DNA from: Leptotrichia buccalis C-1013-b
Lineage (GTDB): Bacteria; Fusobacteriota; Fusobacteriia; Fusobacteriales; Leptotrichiaceae
DNA: 64,000 nucleotides
Assembly: GCF_000023905.1 (NCBI RefSeq)
Contig: NC_013192.1
Location: 2,170,001 to 2,234,000, forward strand
Direction of reading: 5' to 3'
Shown: piece by piece, positions 53,885-63,417 of the stretch
How the letters are laid out: each line of letters begins with the position of its first letter
Position numbering within the stretch: the stretch's first letter is position 1
Notes under the pieces: model-generated
Seen by the model: only the letters and a program-made list of their open reading frames with translations
Database searches by the model: none
Told to the model about the DNA's origin: nothing
Position numbers and translations under genes: made by a program

Positions 53885-54437
53885 TAATACTAAACTCCAT
53901 TTGAATAACGAATTTATTACAAACTTTTCCAACAAAAGATAAAAATCTAGTATTTCAAAATAATTAAAATATAATTTTTTTTGTTTTAATAAACCGACGG
54001 AGCTTTTATTTGTTCAGCTACGACTGTTTGACGACTATAAGGAGGAGTTTCGGAGTTGGGCAAATAAAAGTCGTAGTCTAGCCATAGGTGCAGGATTTGC
54101 GGCAATGAGCAATCCTGCAAAAAAAAAGAAAGAAACTAATATTAGGCTGTGTCTGAAAACTCAAAATCTATGTTATTTTTAATATTTTTTTGATTTTATA
54201 AATTATACAAATCACGATAAAATCAGTGTTTATTATTTTTGATTTTGGAAAAATTTGTTAAAAATTCATCATTTGGAGAGTTTTCAGACACGCCCTAAAT
54301 AAAATAATCTAATACTAAAGCCCATTATAAAATAGAAACTATGTTAAGAACAAAAAGTTTTAATTCCTTATTAACTAAAAATAGTATGTAATTCAAAATT
54401 TATTAAATATTTGCTATTTAAAGGGGAAATAGTATTA
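53885..54437 (+). repeat. Structured TAATACTA-ended element, copy 4 (interrupted by a MITE)
   Basis: This copy has the orientation of copy 1, with ends TAATACTAAACTCC and GGGGAAATAGTATTA. Both helix pairs are intact, and the terminal hairpin is 54090-54100 with 54109-54118, loop GGCAATGA. A 151-bp inverted-repeat element sits inside it at 54145-54295, and about 16 bp present in other copies is missing next to it. It ends 40 bases before the MFS gene start. Confidence 0.8.
54145..54295. mobile_element. MITE-like element, 151 bp, nested in copy 4
   Basis: GGCTGTGTCTGAAAACTC at the left and GAGTTTTCAGACACGCCC at the right are inverted copies with two mismatches. TA flanks both sides (54143-54144 and 54296-54297), while the other copies of the host element have a single TA at that place, so the insertion duplicated TA. 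It has no coding capacity. TA duplication fits IS630/mariner-like or some IS5-group transposases, which are not in this window. Confidence 0.8.
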
Positions 54438-54476
54438 GAATTAACAAAATATCTAAAAGAAAAGGAGATAGAAAAA

Positions 54477-55646
54477 ATGAAAAAAAATATAAATAGGATG
54501 ATAATATTGATGTTTTTGTGTATTATTGTTTATAATTTAGGACATCCTGCGACACCTGCACTAATTGAACTGAGAGGATGGAAGAAAAGTATTTCGGGGG
54601 AATTGCTGGCGTTTATGAGTACGGCTATGTTTATTTCTTCGCCTTATTTGGGGGCTTTGGCGGATAGAGTTGGGATGAAGAGGATATTTGTGTTTATGCC
54701 ATTTTGTTATGGGATGTCGCAGCTTATATTTGGATTTGAGACTAATTTGCCACTTATATTTTTGGCAAGGATGATTTCGGGATTTGCTTCGGGAGGAACG
54801 TTTGCTGTGGCATTTGGATATGTGAGTCAGCTTTCTGAAAAAGAAGAAAAGGCAAAAAATATTGCTAAAGTAAGTTCTGCGACTGTAATTGGCGGAGCGA
54901 TTGGGCAGAAAATAGGGGGATATGTCGCAACTGCTATGAATGATCCACGATTTTCTTTTGCATTGCAGTTTATTGGTGGGAGTATTGTTTCGATAATTAT
55001 TTTGCTGATTATGAAAGAAATTGTGAAAAAAGATAGTAATTCAGAGGAAGAAAAAAGTAAAAAGGATTTGAATCCGTTTGCAACTTTTAGATATATTAAG
55101 GAATTAGATGGATATTCCAAGTTTTTTTGTCTTATAATTTTACTTTCAGGAATAGGAATTTATTCTTATGGAAGTGCTTTAAACTATTTTTTCAAATTTT
55201 ATGAAAAAGTGTCTTCTGATACGATTGGAACATTTGTTATGTGTTCGTCATTGCTTGCTTTTTTTGGAACTGCATTTTTATTGGGGAAATTATTAAAAAA
55301 ATTTAAAGAAAAAAGTATTTATAAATTTTTGATTTTTACTGGAATAATACTAATGTCAGTGATTTTGTTTAGAGTTAAGTTTGGTGTAACTCCGTATATT
55401 CTTATGGCTGTTTATACGATGACTTACGAAATTGTGCGTTCGCTTGGAAATACAATTATTGCTCAAAGATATAAAGAAAATCAGGGAAAAATACTGGGAG
55501 TGGCATCTGCGGTAGGTTCACTTGGAACTGCGATTGGTTCACTGCTTTCTGGACATTTATTGAATTTTAATCCATTTTTTCCATTTGTTGTGAATATTAT
55601 TGTAATGTCTTTTGTATTAATTTTAATTTTAGTAAAAAAATTGTAA
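54477..55646 (+). CDS. MFS transporter
   Basis: About 389 residues with 12 predicted membrane helices. The MFS motif A appears as YLGALADRVGMKRIFVF, with a matching RMISGFASGGTFAVAFGYVS segment and GKILGVASAVGSLGTAIGSL in the second half. It is a drug- or metabolite-exporter type by appearance; the substrate is unknown. ATG 54477 is chosen, with AAAAGGAGATAGAAAAA before it; a longer frame from 54411 would begin inside the repeat element. Confidence 0.85.
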   Translation: MKKNINRMIILMFLCIIVYNLGHPATPALIELRGWKKSISGELLAFMSTAMFISSPYLGALADRVGMKRIFVFMPFCYGMSQLIFGFETNLPLIFLARMISGFASGGTFAVAFGYVSQLSEKEEKAKNIAKVSSATVIGGAIGQKIGGYVATAMNDPRFSFALQFIGGSIVSIIILLIMKEIVKKDSNSEEEKSKKDLNPFATFRYIKELDGYSKFFCLIILLSGIGIYSYGSALNYFFKFYEKVSSDTIGTFVMCSSLLAFFGTAFLLGKLLKKFKEKSIYKFLIFTGIILMSVILFRVKFGVTPYILMAVYTMTYEIVRSLGNTIIAQRYKENQGKILGVASAVGSLGTAIGSLLSGHLLNFNPFFPFVVNIIVMSFVLILILVKKL

Positions 55647-55664
55647 TTTTTTTCATTTAGGCAC

Positions 55665-55692
55665 TTGTTAAATCAAATAAATGTGGTAAAAT
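55665..55692 (+). promoter_or_regulatory. Promoter of pgcA
   Basis: TTGTTA (55665-55670), a 16-base spacer and TAAAAT (55687-55692). The TGTGG before the -10 also occurs before the CRISPR. Confidence 0.5.
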
Positions 55693-55794
55693 TAATATTG
55701 GATAGAAAAATTTGCTATTTGTAATTTAATTATCTAAAAAATAGGTTTTTTGCAAATTAAATTGTTTAATAATAAAATTTTTAGGAGGAATACT

Positions 55795-57513
55795 ATGGAC
55801 TACATGAAAAAATATGAATATTGGCTAAATTCAGAAGCAGTTGATGAAAAAGACAAAGAAGAATTAAGAAGTCTTGCCGGAAATGAAAAAGAAATCGAAG
55901 ACAGATTTTTTAAAGATTTGAGTTTTGGAACAGGTGGAATTAGAGGGGTTCGTGGAATCGGTACAAACAGAATTAATAAATATGTTATTAGAAAAGTTAC
56001 ACAAGGTCTTGCAAATTATATGTTAAAATTTGATGCTGATAAAGCTAAAAAACAAGGAATTATAATTGCACACGACTGTAGAATAGGTTCTAGGGAATAT
56101 ACTTTAAATGCTGCCAGAGTTATGGCTGCTAATGGAATTAAAGCATATATCTATAAAAGTTTGCGTTCTACTCCGGAATTATCATTTGGGGTAAGATATA
56201 AAGGAACTATGGCTGGAATTGTTGTAACTGCGTCACATAATCCTGTTGAATATAATGGATACAAAGTTTATTGGGATGACGGAGCACAAGTTGTAGACCC
56301 TCACGCACCTTCAATCGTTGATGAAGTTAATAAAATCAAAACTCTTGAAGAAATCAACGTTATTTCAGAAGAAGAAGGAAAAGAAAAAGGCTTAATTATC
56401 GAATTGGACGGACAAATTGACGATGATTATATAGCAGCGATTAAAAAACAAACTTTAAAAACAGATATTCCAGGAAAAGAAGATTTCAAAATAGTTTATA
56501 CTCCACTTCACGGAACTGGAGGAAGACCTGCGAAACGAATTTTATCAGACTTTGGTTACAGTTTTGAAGTTGTAAAAGAACAAATTGAACCAGACGGTAA
56601 TTTCCCAACTGTAGTTTATGCAAACCCTGAAGAAAAAGCGGCATTCAAACTTGGTGTAAAATTGGCTGATGAAATCGGAGCAAAATTAGTTATGGCAAAT
56701 GACCCGGATGCAGATAGAATCGGTATTGCTGTAAAAGATGATAAAAATGAATGGTATTATCCAAATGGAAACCAAGTTGGACTACTATTGTTACAATATC
56801 TATTAAATAATAAGACAGATATTCCTGCAAACGCAAAAGTTATCACAACAGTTGTTTCTACACCAATGATTGACGTTGTTGCACCTTCTAAAGGCGTTGA
56901 AGTAATGAAGACATTGACTGGATTTAAATATATTGGAGAAAAAATTAGACAATTTGAAAATAAAGAATTGGACGGAACGTATTTATTTGGATTTGAAGAA
57001 AGCTATGGATACTTGATTGGAACTCATGCAAGAGATAAAGATGCGCTGGTAACTTCAATGGTAATTGCTGAAATGGCTACTTACTATGATTCAATTGGAA
57101 GTTCAATTTATGAAGAATTGCAAAAATTATACAAAGAATTTGGATATTACTTGGAAGGAATAAAATCTGTAACTCTTAAAGGAAAAGATGGAATTGAACA
57201 AATGGCAGCTCTTATGGCTAACTTGAGAGAAAATATAAAAGACGAACTACTTGGTAAAAAGATAAAAATTAAACGTGATTTCTTCTCACATAAAGAATAC
57301 AACTTGGAAAAAGGAACTGAAGCTGAAATAAAATTGCCAAAAGAAAATGTTTTACAATTTGTTCTGGAAGACAATACATATATTACAGCACGTCCATCTG
57401 GAACAGAGCCAAAAATTAAATTCTACTTTAGTGTAAATGCAGATTCAGATGAAAATGTAAAAGCAAAACTTGATAAAACAATGAAAGAATTTTCAGAATT
57501 CTTAGGATTATAA
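55795..57513 (+). CDS. pgcA: Phospho-sugar mutase (phosphoglucomutase PgcA type)
   Basis: A 572-residue alpha-D-phosphohexomutase. It has FGTGGIRGVRGIGTNRINKY, the phosphoserine loop VVTASHNPVEYNGYKVYWDD, the metal loop NDPDADRIGIAV, the sugar loop GFEESYGYL and the C-terminal RPSGTEPKIKFYFSV. It interconverts glucose-1- and glucose-6-phosphate (or mannose phosphates), linking glycolysis to polysaccharide precursors. ATG 55795 has AGGAGGA six bases before it. A terminator follows. Confidence 0.93.
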   Translation: MDYMKKYEYWLNSEAVDEKDKEELRSLAGNEKEIEDRFFKDLSFGTGGIRGVRGIGTNRINKYVIRKVTQGLANYMLKFDADKAKKQGIIIAHDCRIGSREYTLNAARVMAANGIKAYIYKSLRSTPELSFGVRYKGTMAGIVVTASHNPVEYNGYKVYWDDGAQVVDPHAPSIVDEVNKIKTLEEINVISEEEGKEKGLIIELDGQIDDDYIAAIKKQTLKTDIPGKEDFKIVYTPLHGTGGRPAKRILSDFGYSFEVVKEQIEPDGNFPTVVYANPEEKAAFKLGVKLADEIGAKLVMANDPDADRIGIAVKDDKNEWYYPNGNQVGLLLLQYLLNNKTDIPANAKVITTVVSTPMIDVVAPSKGVEVMKTLTGFKYIGEKIRQFENKELDGTYLFGFEESYGYLIGTHARDKDALVTSMVIAEMATYYDSIGSSIYEELQKLYKEFGYYLEGIKSVTLKGKDGIEQMAALMANLRENIKDELLGKKIKIKRDFFSHKEYNLEKGTEAEIKLPKENVLQFVLEDNTYITARPSGTEPKIKFYFSVNADSDENVKAKLDKTMKEFSEFLGL

Positions 57514-57518
57514 TTTTT

Positions 57519-57552
57519 TAAAAGAGATCAGAAGATTTTTTCTGGTCTTTTT
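57519..57552 (+). terminator. Terminator of pgcA
   Basis: An imperfect AAAAGA.ATCAGAA / TTCTGGTCTTTT hairpin ends in a T run. Confidence 0.75.
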
Positions 57553-57650
57553 TGTTTTATAAATTAAAAAAATAAGTTTACTGAATAATTAAAGATAAAT
57601 TTTTAAAATAAAATGAATATAATAAAAATTTTAGAGAGATCTTGTGAAAA

Positions 57651-58961
57651 ATGACAAAAATAAAAGAGAAAAATATTGATGCGATATATATTCACATTCC
57701 GTTTTGTGATAAAAAGTGTGAATATTGCGATTTCTGCACATTTGTCCGAATGGAGAAAGAATACAGGAAATATATTGACTATTTAATCAGGGAAATAAGG
57801 ATGTATCCAAAGTTTACGTATGATACGATTTATTTTGGTGGAGGAACACCTTCAGTATTGCCTGTAGAAATGATACGGGAAATAATGCAGGAATTAGAAT
57901 GGACTGAAAATACTGAAATTACTTTGGAATTGAATCCAACGGATATGACTTTGGAAAAGTTGAAGGAAATTCGGGAAATTGGGATAAATCGTTTGAGTAT
58001 TGGAATACAGAGTTTTCAGAATCACGTGCTGAAATTTATTGGGAGGCAACATAGTTCAGATGATGCAGTAAATGTGTACAGAATGGCTAGAGAAGCTGGA
58101 TTTGAGAATATAACCGTGGATTTGATGTTTGGAATTCCTAATCAAAGTATTGAAGATTTACAGCGGGATTTAAACATTTTGAAGGAATTAAAGCCTGAGA
58201 ATGTTTCGATTTATTCGCTTATTTGGGAAGAAGGGACAGTTTTCTGGAGTAAATTGCAAAAGGGGATTCTGTCGGAAATTGATCAGGATGTGGAAGCTCA
58301 GATGTATGAGATGATTATTGAATTTTTTAATGAAAATGGATACTGTCATTACGAAATATCGAATTTTGCACGAATTGATGAAAATTTGTGGAAAAATCAA
58401 ATATCTGAAAATATAGAAGATTTTGAGATGATTAAGAAAAGACAAAAAAATGGTGGAAGACATAATCTAAAATATTGGAGAAATAAAAAGTTTATTGGTG
58501 TTGGAATGAGTGCAACGGCTTATTATGGTGAGAACCGGCATAGCAATGTTCGGACATTTAATAAATATTATAAATTTTTAGATAATGGAAAATTACCTAT
58601 TGATGAAAATACAGTAGAAATTGTTGATGAAATTGAAAGTGAAAAATTAAAGAGAATGCTGGGGTTAAGGTTGATTCAGGAGGGAATTGAGTATTTTGAG
58701 GATGAGAGAGTTGAAAAACTTATAGAAAATGGATTGCTAGAGAAATTTACCGCGAAAAAAATAAAAAAAATAAATTCTTTTACTGAAAATACTGGAAAAG
58801 TTGAAAAATTTATTCCCGCAAAAGAAAAAAAAATAAAAAATAAAGTTAAAAATAATGAATATTTTGATAAAAAAATAGTGGAAAATAGTTATGAAATAAG
58901 GCTTCGATTAACAAAAAGAGGAATGTTACTAGCAAATGATGTATTTGTTGAATTTATTTGA
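57651..58961 (+). CDS. hemW: Radical SAM protein HemW-like
   Basis: A 436-residue radical SAM enzyme. The cluster motif is HIPFCDKKCEYCDFC, followed by YFGGGTPSVLP and SIGIQSFQNHVLKFIGRQHS, all HemW hallmarks. HemW is thought to be a heme chaperone rather than a coproporphyrinogen oxidase. Between the catalytic core and the end there is a lysine-rich insertion (about residues 365-405, KKIKKINSF...KEKKIKNKVK) that is unusual for the family. The start codon has only a weak ribosome binding site. Confidence 0.87.
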   Translation: MTKIKEKNIDAIYIHIPFCDKKCEYCDFCTFVRMEKEYRKYIDYLIREIRMYPKFTYDTIYFGGGTPSVLPVEMIREIMQELEWTENTEITLELNPTDMTLEKLKEIREIGINRLSIGIQSFQNHVLKFIGRQHSSDDAVNVYRMAREAGFENITVDLMFGIPNQSIEDLQRDLNILKELKPENVSIYSLIWEEGTVFWSKLQKGILSEIDQDVEAQMYEMIIEFFNENGYCHYEISNFARIDENLWKNQISENIEDFEMIKKRQKNGGRHNLKYWRNKKFIGVGMSATAYYGENRHSNVRTFNKYYKFLDNGKLPIDENTVEIVDEIESEKLKRMLGLRLIQEGIEYFEDERVEKLIENGLLEKFTAKKIKKINSFTENTGKVEKFIPAKEKKIKNKVKNNEYFDKKIVENSYEIRLRLTKRGMLLANDVFVEFI

Positions 58962-59117
58962 AAAAAAGGTTATAATAATGTAACTGTAGAAATATCATAT
59001 TTATTAAAATGTCAAAAAGCATTTATAAATTGAATCGTAAAAAATTCAATCTCATAGAAATTTAATTATAAAAAATTTTAAAAAAATTAAAGCAGATTAA
59101 AGTAATAGGAGCAGAAA

Positions 59118-59801
59118 ATGGAACTCAACAGTGTAAAAATTCATCAAAATTATGAAAAAATCTTGGAAAATGTGAAAAAATATTCACCATATCCAGAAAA
59201 AGTGAAAATTTTATTTGTAAGCAAATATTTAAATGTGGAAGAACATAAGGCTGTAATAGATATGGGCTATGATTATTTTGGTGAAAATCGAGCTCAGCTC
59301 TATCGAGACAAGTTAAATGAATTTTCAGATGAAAAATATAAAAATATCAAATGGGATTTTATTGGGCGATTACAGAAAAATAAAATTAAATACATAATAA
59401 ATAGCGTAAATTTAGTACATTCAATAGATTCTTACCAGCTTTTAGAAGAAATAAATAAAAAAGCTATTGAAAATAATAAGACTATAAGCGGGTTAATACA
59501 AATTAACGTTTCAAGGGAAGAATCCAAAACAGGAGTTTATATTGAAGATTTTAAAAAGGATAGTGAAAAATATTTTTCAATGAGTAATGTAAAAATAGCT
59601 GGGTTTATGACAATGGCTCCATTTGATGCTAGTGAATACGAAATAGATAATTATTTTTCAAAAATGAGAGAATTAAAAGAAGAATACGAAAAAAAATATG
59701 ATTATATTACTGAGCTTTCTATGGGAATGTCTAATGATTATATAGAAGCCTTGAAAAATGGTGCAACTATAATTAGAATAGGAAGCAAGTTATTTGAATA
59801 G
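59118..59801 (+). CDS. YggS-family PLP-binding protein (PLPBP)
   Basis: A 227-residue YggS protein. The PLP lysine is in KILFVSKYLNVEEH, with DYFGENRAQ, WDFIGRLQKNKIKYI, VHSIDS and GLIQINVSREESKTG as family motifs, and ELSMGMSNDYIEAL near the C-terminus. It controls vitamin B6 and amino-acid balance. The stop at 59801 lies 11 bases before the sepF start, and the yggS-sepF pairing is common in other bacteria. Confidence 0.93.
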   Translation: MELNSVKIHQNYEKILENVKKYSPYPEKVKILFVSKYLNVEEHKAVIDMGYDYFGENRAQLYRDKLNEFSDEKYKNIKWDFIGRLQKNKIKYIINSVNLVHSIDSYQLLEEINKKAIENNKTISGLIQINVSREESKTGVYIEDFKKDSEKYFSMSNVKIAGFMTMAPFDASEYEIDNYFSKMRELKEEYEKKYDYITELSMGMSNDYIEALKNGATIIRIGSKLFE

Positions 59802-59812
59802 GAGGTTATATT

Positions 59813-60352
59813 TTGGGACTTAAAAGAAAATTAATGGAATTTTTTGGCGATGATATAGAAGATGATGACGATGAATTATCTGAAGAATTGTCAAATGATG
59901 AAAAAAAAGAAGCAGCAACAGAACAACCGTCGCAAAATCAGCAGGCGAAAGTTCAGCATAAAACAACAACAAACAGAGTAGAGCAGGAAAAACAACCAGA
60001 AGAAAAAAAAGGCATTGGAAGTCTTTTTGGAGTAGGGAAAAAGGAGGAAAGTACAAAAATGGCGTCGTCAAAAGTGAGCTATGTTTCGATTATCAGACCA
60101 AAAGTTTTTGAAGATTCAAGATTAATTGCAGATGCAATAAAAGAAAACAAAGTTGTAACATTCAGTCTGGAATTTTTAGAATATGAAGTAGGGCAAAGAG
60201 TAATAGATTTTGTAAGTGGAGCAGCTTATGCAATGAATGCACATCTTTCAAAAGTTACAGACAAAGTTTTGACTTCAATTCCAGTTGGAATTGACTATGA
60301 AGACATTGATGCTTCATTAGGTGAAGAAACAACAGACAGTAATCTGTTATAA
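59813..60352 (+). CDS. sepF: Cell division protein SepF
   Basis: A 179-residue SepF. It has an N-terminal amphipathic membrane-binding part (LGLKRKLMEFFGDDIEDDDDE), a long Glu/Gln-rich linker, and the C-terminal SepF domain (VSYVSIIRPKVFEDSRLIAD, IDFVSGAAYAMNAHLSKV, VLTSIPVGIDY). It anchors FtsZ to the membrane. SepF is best known from Gram-positives; here it is in a double-membraned cell. The start is TTG at 59813, with GGAGG seven bases upstream. Confidence 0.92.
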   Translation: MGLKRKLMEFFGDDIEDDDDELSEELSNDEKKEAATEQPSQNQQAKVQHKTTTNRVEQEKQPEEKKGIGSLFGVGKKEESTKMASSKVSYVSIIRPKVFEDSRLIADAIKENKVVTFSLEFLEYEVGQRVIDFVSGAAYAMNAHLSKVTDKVLTSIPVGIDYEDIDASLGEETTDSNLL

Positions 60353-60388
60353 TTATGAATATTAATTAAGTCAAGTTTTTGAATTTAG

Positions 60389-60430
60389 CTGCTTTTTATG
60401 GGGACTGTCTCATTGAAAGCAGTATTTTTT
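60389..60430 (+). terminator. Terminator between sepF and rseP
   Basis: CTGCTTT (60389-60395) pairs with AAAGCAG (60416-60422), then TATTTTTT. Confidence 0.6.
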
Positions 60431-60462
60431 AAATAAAAAAATAAATTAAAGATGGAGAAAAT

Positions 60463-61653
60463 ATGGGAATAATTTTTACAATAATAATTTTAGGAATGAT
60501 AATATTGTTGCACGAACTCGGACATTTTGCTACGGCTAAATTTTTTAAAATGCCTGTTTCTGAGTTTGCAATTGGAATGGGACCGAAAGTTTTTTCTGTA
60601 AAAAAAGGAGAAACTGTTTATTCGATTAGAGCTTTGCCGCTTGGCGGGTTTGTAAATATTGAAGGTATGCAGCCGCAGGAATTTGATTTGGAAACATTCA
60701 AGAAGGAAAAAATTGATGAGATAACAGAAAATTTAAAAAATGAGATGGAAAAGAAAAATGAAAAAATTGATGACGAAAAATTTGTCAATGAAGTAGAAAA
60801 AAAATTGAATATAGCTGTGGCTGAAGAATTGGAAAAACAGAAAAAAATTTCAGAAAATGGATTTTTTACAAAATCTCCGTTTAAACGATTTGTTGTGTTA
60901 ATTGCAGGAGTTACAATGAATTTTATTTCAGCTTTGGTGGCATTATTTATGTTACTTTCAGTAACAGGAATTTTACCTGTGGAATATGCAAAGCCGATAG
61001 TTGGAGCAGTTCAGGAAGATTCTAAGGCAAAAGGGAAATTGCAGGTAAATGATAAAATTTTGTCAATTAACGGAGAAAATGTATCAAGCTGGCTTGATAT
61101 GTCAGAAAAAATTTCAAAAATTAGTCAGAATTATAAAAATGAAGATGTAAATTTAAAAATATTGAGAAATAATGCAGAAATTACAGAAAATGTAAAATTA
61201 ACATACAATGATGAAACCAAAGGAAATATTTTAGGAATAAGAATATTGGAACAAAAGTCAACTTTTAATGAAAAAATAAAAATAAGTTTTCAGAAATTTG
61301 GAGATTATTTTAAACTGACACTTGTTGGAGTAAAAATGCTTGTAACTGGAAAAGTGGCAATGAAGGAAATGACAGGACCTGTGGGGCTTCCAAAACTCGT
61401 TGGACTTGCATATGGGCAAGGTGGCTTCCTGGCGTTAATTAATATATTTATTTTAATTTCAATAAATATTGGAATTATGAATTTGCTGCCTATTCCTGCA
61501 CTTGATGGAGGAAGACTGATTTTCATTATTCCTGAATTTTTAGGAATAAAAATTAATAAAAAAATTGAAGAGCAAATACATTTAATTGGAATGATTTTTT
61601 TGCTTGTATTAATGTTAATTATTGTATTTTTTGATGTAACCAAGTATTTTTAA
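60463..61653 (+). CDS. rseP: Membrane-embedded site-2 zinc metalloprotease RseP
   Basis: A 396-residue M50 protease. The zinc motif is ILLHELGHFATAKFFKMPVS at the N-terminus; a charged insertion of about 60 residues follows; one PDZ domain (about residues 180-265, GAVQEDSKAKGKLQVNDKIL) and NLLPIPALDGGRLIF complete the active site. It performs intramembrane cleavage of anti-sigma factors and similar single-pass proteins. It is followed after 19 bases by the UbiB-like kinase gene. Confidence 0.93.
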   Translation: MGIIFTIIILGMIILLHELGHFATAKFFKMPVSEFAIGMGPKVFSVKKGETVYSIRALPLGGFVNIEGMQPQEFDLETFKKEKIDEITENLKNEMEKKNEKIDDEKFVNEVEKKLNIAVAEELEKQKKISENGFFTKSPFKRFVVLIAGVTMNFISALVALFMLLSVTGILPVEYAKPIVGAVQEDSKAKGKLQVNDKILSINGENVSSWLDMSEKISKISQNYKNEDVNLKILRNNAEITENVKLTYNDETKGNILGIRILEQKSTFNEKIKISFQKFGDYFKLTLVGVKMLVTGKVAMKEMTGPVGLPKLVGLAYGQGGFLALINIFILISINIGIMNLLPIPALDGGRLIFIIPEFLGIKINKKIEEQIHLIGMIFLLVLMLIIVFFDVTKYF

Positions 61654-61672
61654 AAGATGGAAGTGAAAATAA

Positions 61673-63316
61673 GTGGAAATTATTAGCCAAAAGACAAAAA
61701 GAGTAATGAAACTTTCAGGAGTAATTGCAAAATATGGATTTGATGAATTGTTTAAAAGAGGGGAACTTGAGAAATATATTCCAAAAAATGTTAAACGTAG
61801 GTACAGCGATAAAATTGAAGAAATAAATTCATATACTTTTTATGAAAGAATACGAATGGCAATCGAAGAAATGGGACCTGTTCATATAAAATTTGGACAA
61901 ATGTTAAGTAACAGGAAAGATATATTGCCTGAAGAATTTATTATAGAACTGCAGAAGTTACAGGATAATGTGGAAGTAGAGAAAATTGATGTAAGGAAAA
62001 AGCTAGATTTAGAGCTTGGAATTGATGTAAATGATTACTTTAGCGAGATAGAAGAAAATCCAATGGCTTCGGCTTCAATAGGGCAAGTATTCAGAGCAAA
62101 ATTAAAGACAGGAGAAAAAGTTGTTATAAAAATACAGCGGGAAAATATACGCCCTGTTGTCGAAGCTGATTTGGGCATTATGAAAAATCTTGCAAAAACT
62201 CTTGAAAAATATTATGATGTTTTAAAAAGAATGAGTATTAGCGAGATTGTAGAAAGTTTTGAAAAAATGTTAAATGAAGAGCTTTCGTTAAATAATGAGC
62301 TAAATAATATGCTTCGTTTTGCAAACAACTTTAAGAATGATAGTAGAATTCACGTTCCAGTTGTGTATAAGACACTTTCTAATGATCGTATTCTTACTAT
62401 GGAAATGATAGAAGGATTTAAAATTACAGATGCTGAAAATATTATAAAAATTGGAATAGAAACAAAAAAAGTTGCGAGAACAGGGCTTGACTTATATTTG
62501 ACACAATTTTTAAAACATGGATTTTTTCATGCTGATCCGCATCCTGGCAATATCTTTATAAAGGAAAATGGACAAATTGTGTTTATTGATTTTGGAGCGA
62601 TGGGAAGGCTTTATCCGAACGAGCGGGAACTTTTAATCAATTTGATTATTTACTCGCTTAAAAAAGATGTGAAAAAAATGATTGAAACAATACGGGAACT
62701 GGCTGTAAAATTTGAAGTGGCAGATGAAAAAAAATTTGAAAGAGAGCTGTACGGTCTAATTGAGCTGGTAGATGAAAATTCATTGGAAAATATAGATGTA
62801 GTTACTATTTTTGAAAAGGCAAGAAAAATATTCAGTAATAATCAGATTCTGCTTTCGGAAGATATTTACCTATTAGTAAAGGGTATTGGGCAAATTGAAG
62901 GAATAGGAAGACATCTAGATCCGACTTTAAATATAACAAAAGTTATGCGACCATATATGAATAAAATTACCAAAGAAAGAATGAATCCAATTAATATTTT
63001 TAAAAAAGGTATTTCTAAAATTGAAACTTTTTCAGACAATTGGCTAACTTTGCCTACAGATATGAAAATTCTCTTAGAAAAAATTCAGAATAATGAATTA
63101 AAGCATAAACATGAAATAATTGGTTTTGATAAATTTCAAAAGGCTTTTGAGCGATTGATTCTGGCAATCATTATTTCATCACTATTTGTTGGTTCATCAA
63201 TATTGGCTTTAGCAAATATTCCACCAAAAATCTTTGGAATTTCAGGACTGGGACTATTAGGATTTTTTATTTCAGGTATTATGGGGATAAATTTATTTTT
63301 GAAAAGTAAAAAATAA
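61673..63316 (+). CDS. AarF/UbiB (ABC1) family atypical kinase
   Basis: A 547-residue UbiB-like protein. The signatures are the KxGQ motif (HIKFGQMLSNRKDILP), the Ala-rich nucleotide loop MASASIGQVFRAKL, the lysine in KVVIKIQREN, FFHADPHPGNIFI and VFIDFGAMGRL. Two C-terminal membrane helices follow (about residues 490-545). The family supports quinone or lipid metabolism by an ATPase activity. The start is GTG at 61673. Confidence 0.93.
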   Translation: MEIISQKTKRVMKLSGVIAKYGFDELFKRGELEKYIPKNVKRRYSDKIEEINSYTFYERIRMAIEEMGPVHIKFGQMLSNRKDILPEEFIIELQKLQDNVEVEKIDVRKKLDLELGIDVNDYFSEIEENPMASASIGQVFRAKLKTGEKVVIKIQRENIRPVVEADLGIMKNLAKTLEKYYDVLKRMSISEIVESFEKMLNEELSLNNELNNMLRFANNFKNDSRIHVPVVYKTLSNDRILTMEMIEGFKITDAENIIKIGIETKKVARTGLDLYLTQFLKHGFFHADPHPGNIFIKENGQIVFIDFGAMGRLYPNERELLINLIIYSLKKDVKKMIETIRELAVKFEVADEKKFERELYGLIELVDENSLENIDVVTIFEKARKIFSNNQILLSEDIYLLVKGIGQIEGIGRHLDPTLNITKVMRPYMNKITKERMNPINIFKKGISKIETFSDNWLTLPTDMKILLEKIQNNELKHKHEIIGFDKFQKAFERLILAIIISSLFVGSSILALANIPPKIFGISGLGLLGFFISGIMGINLFLKSKK

Positions 63317-63417
63317 GTAGCAACAAAATAAAATCTATTTTTTCAGAGCATATAATAAATTATTTGAAAAGTTAAATTTTGATAACAATTATATAAAAAT
63401 TGAAAGGAATGATAGTT

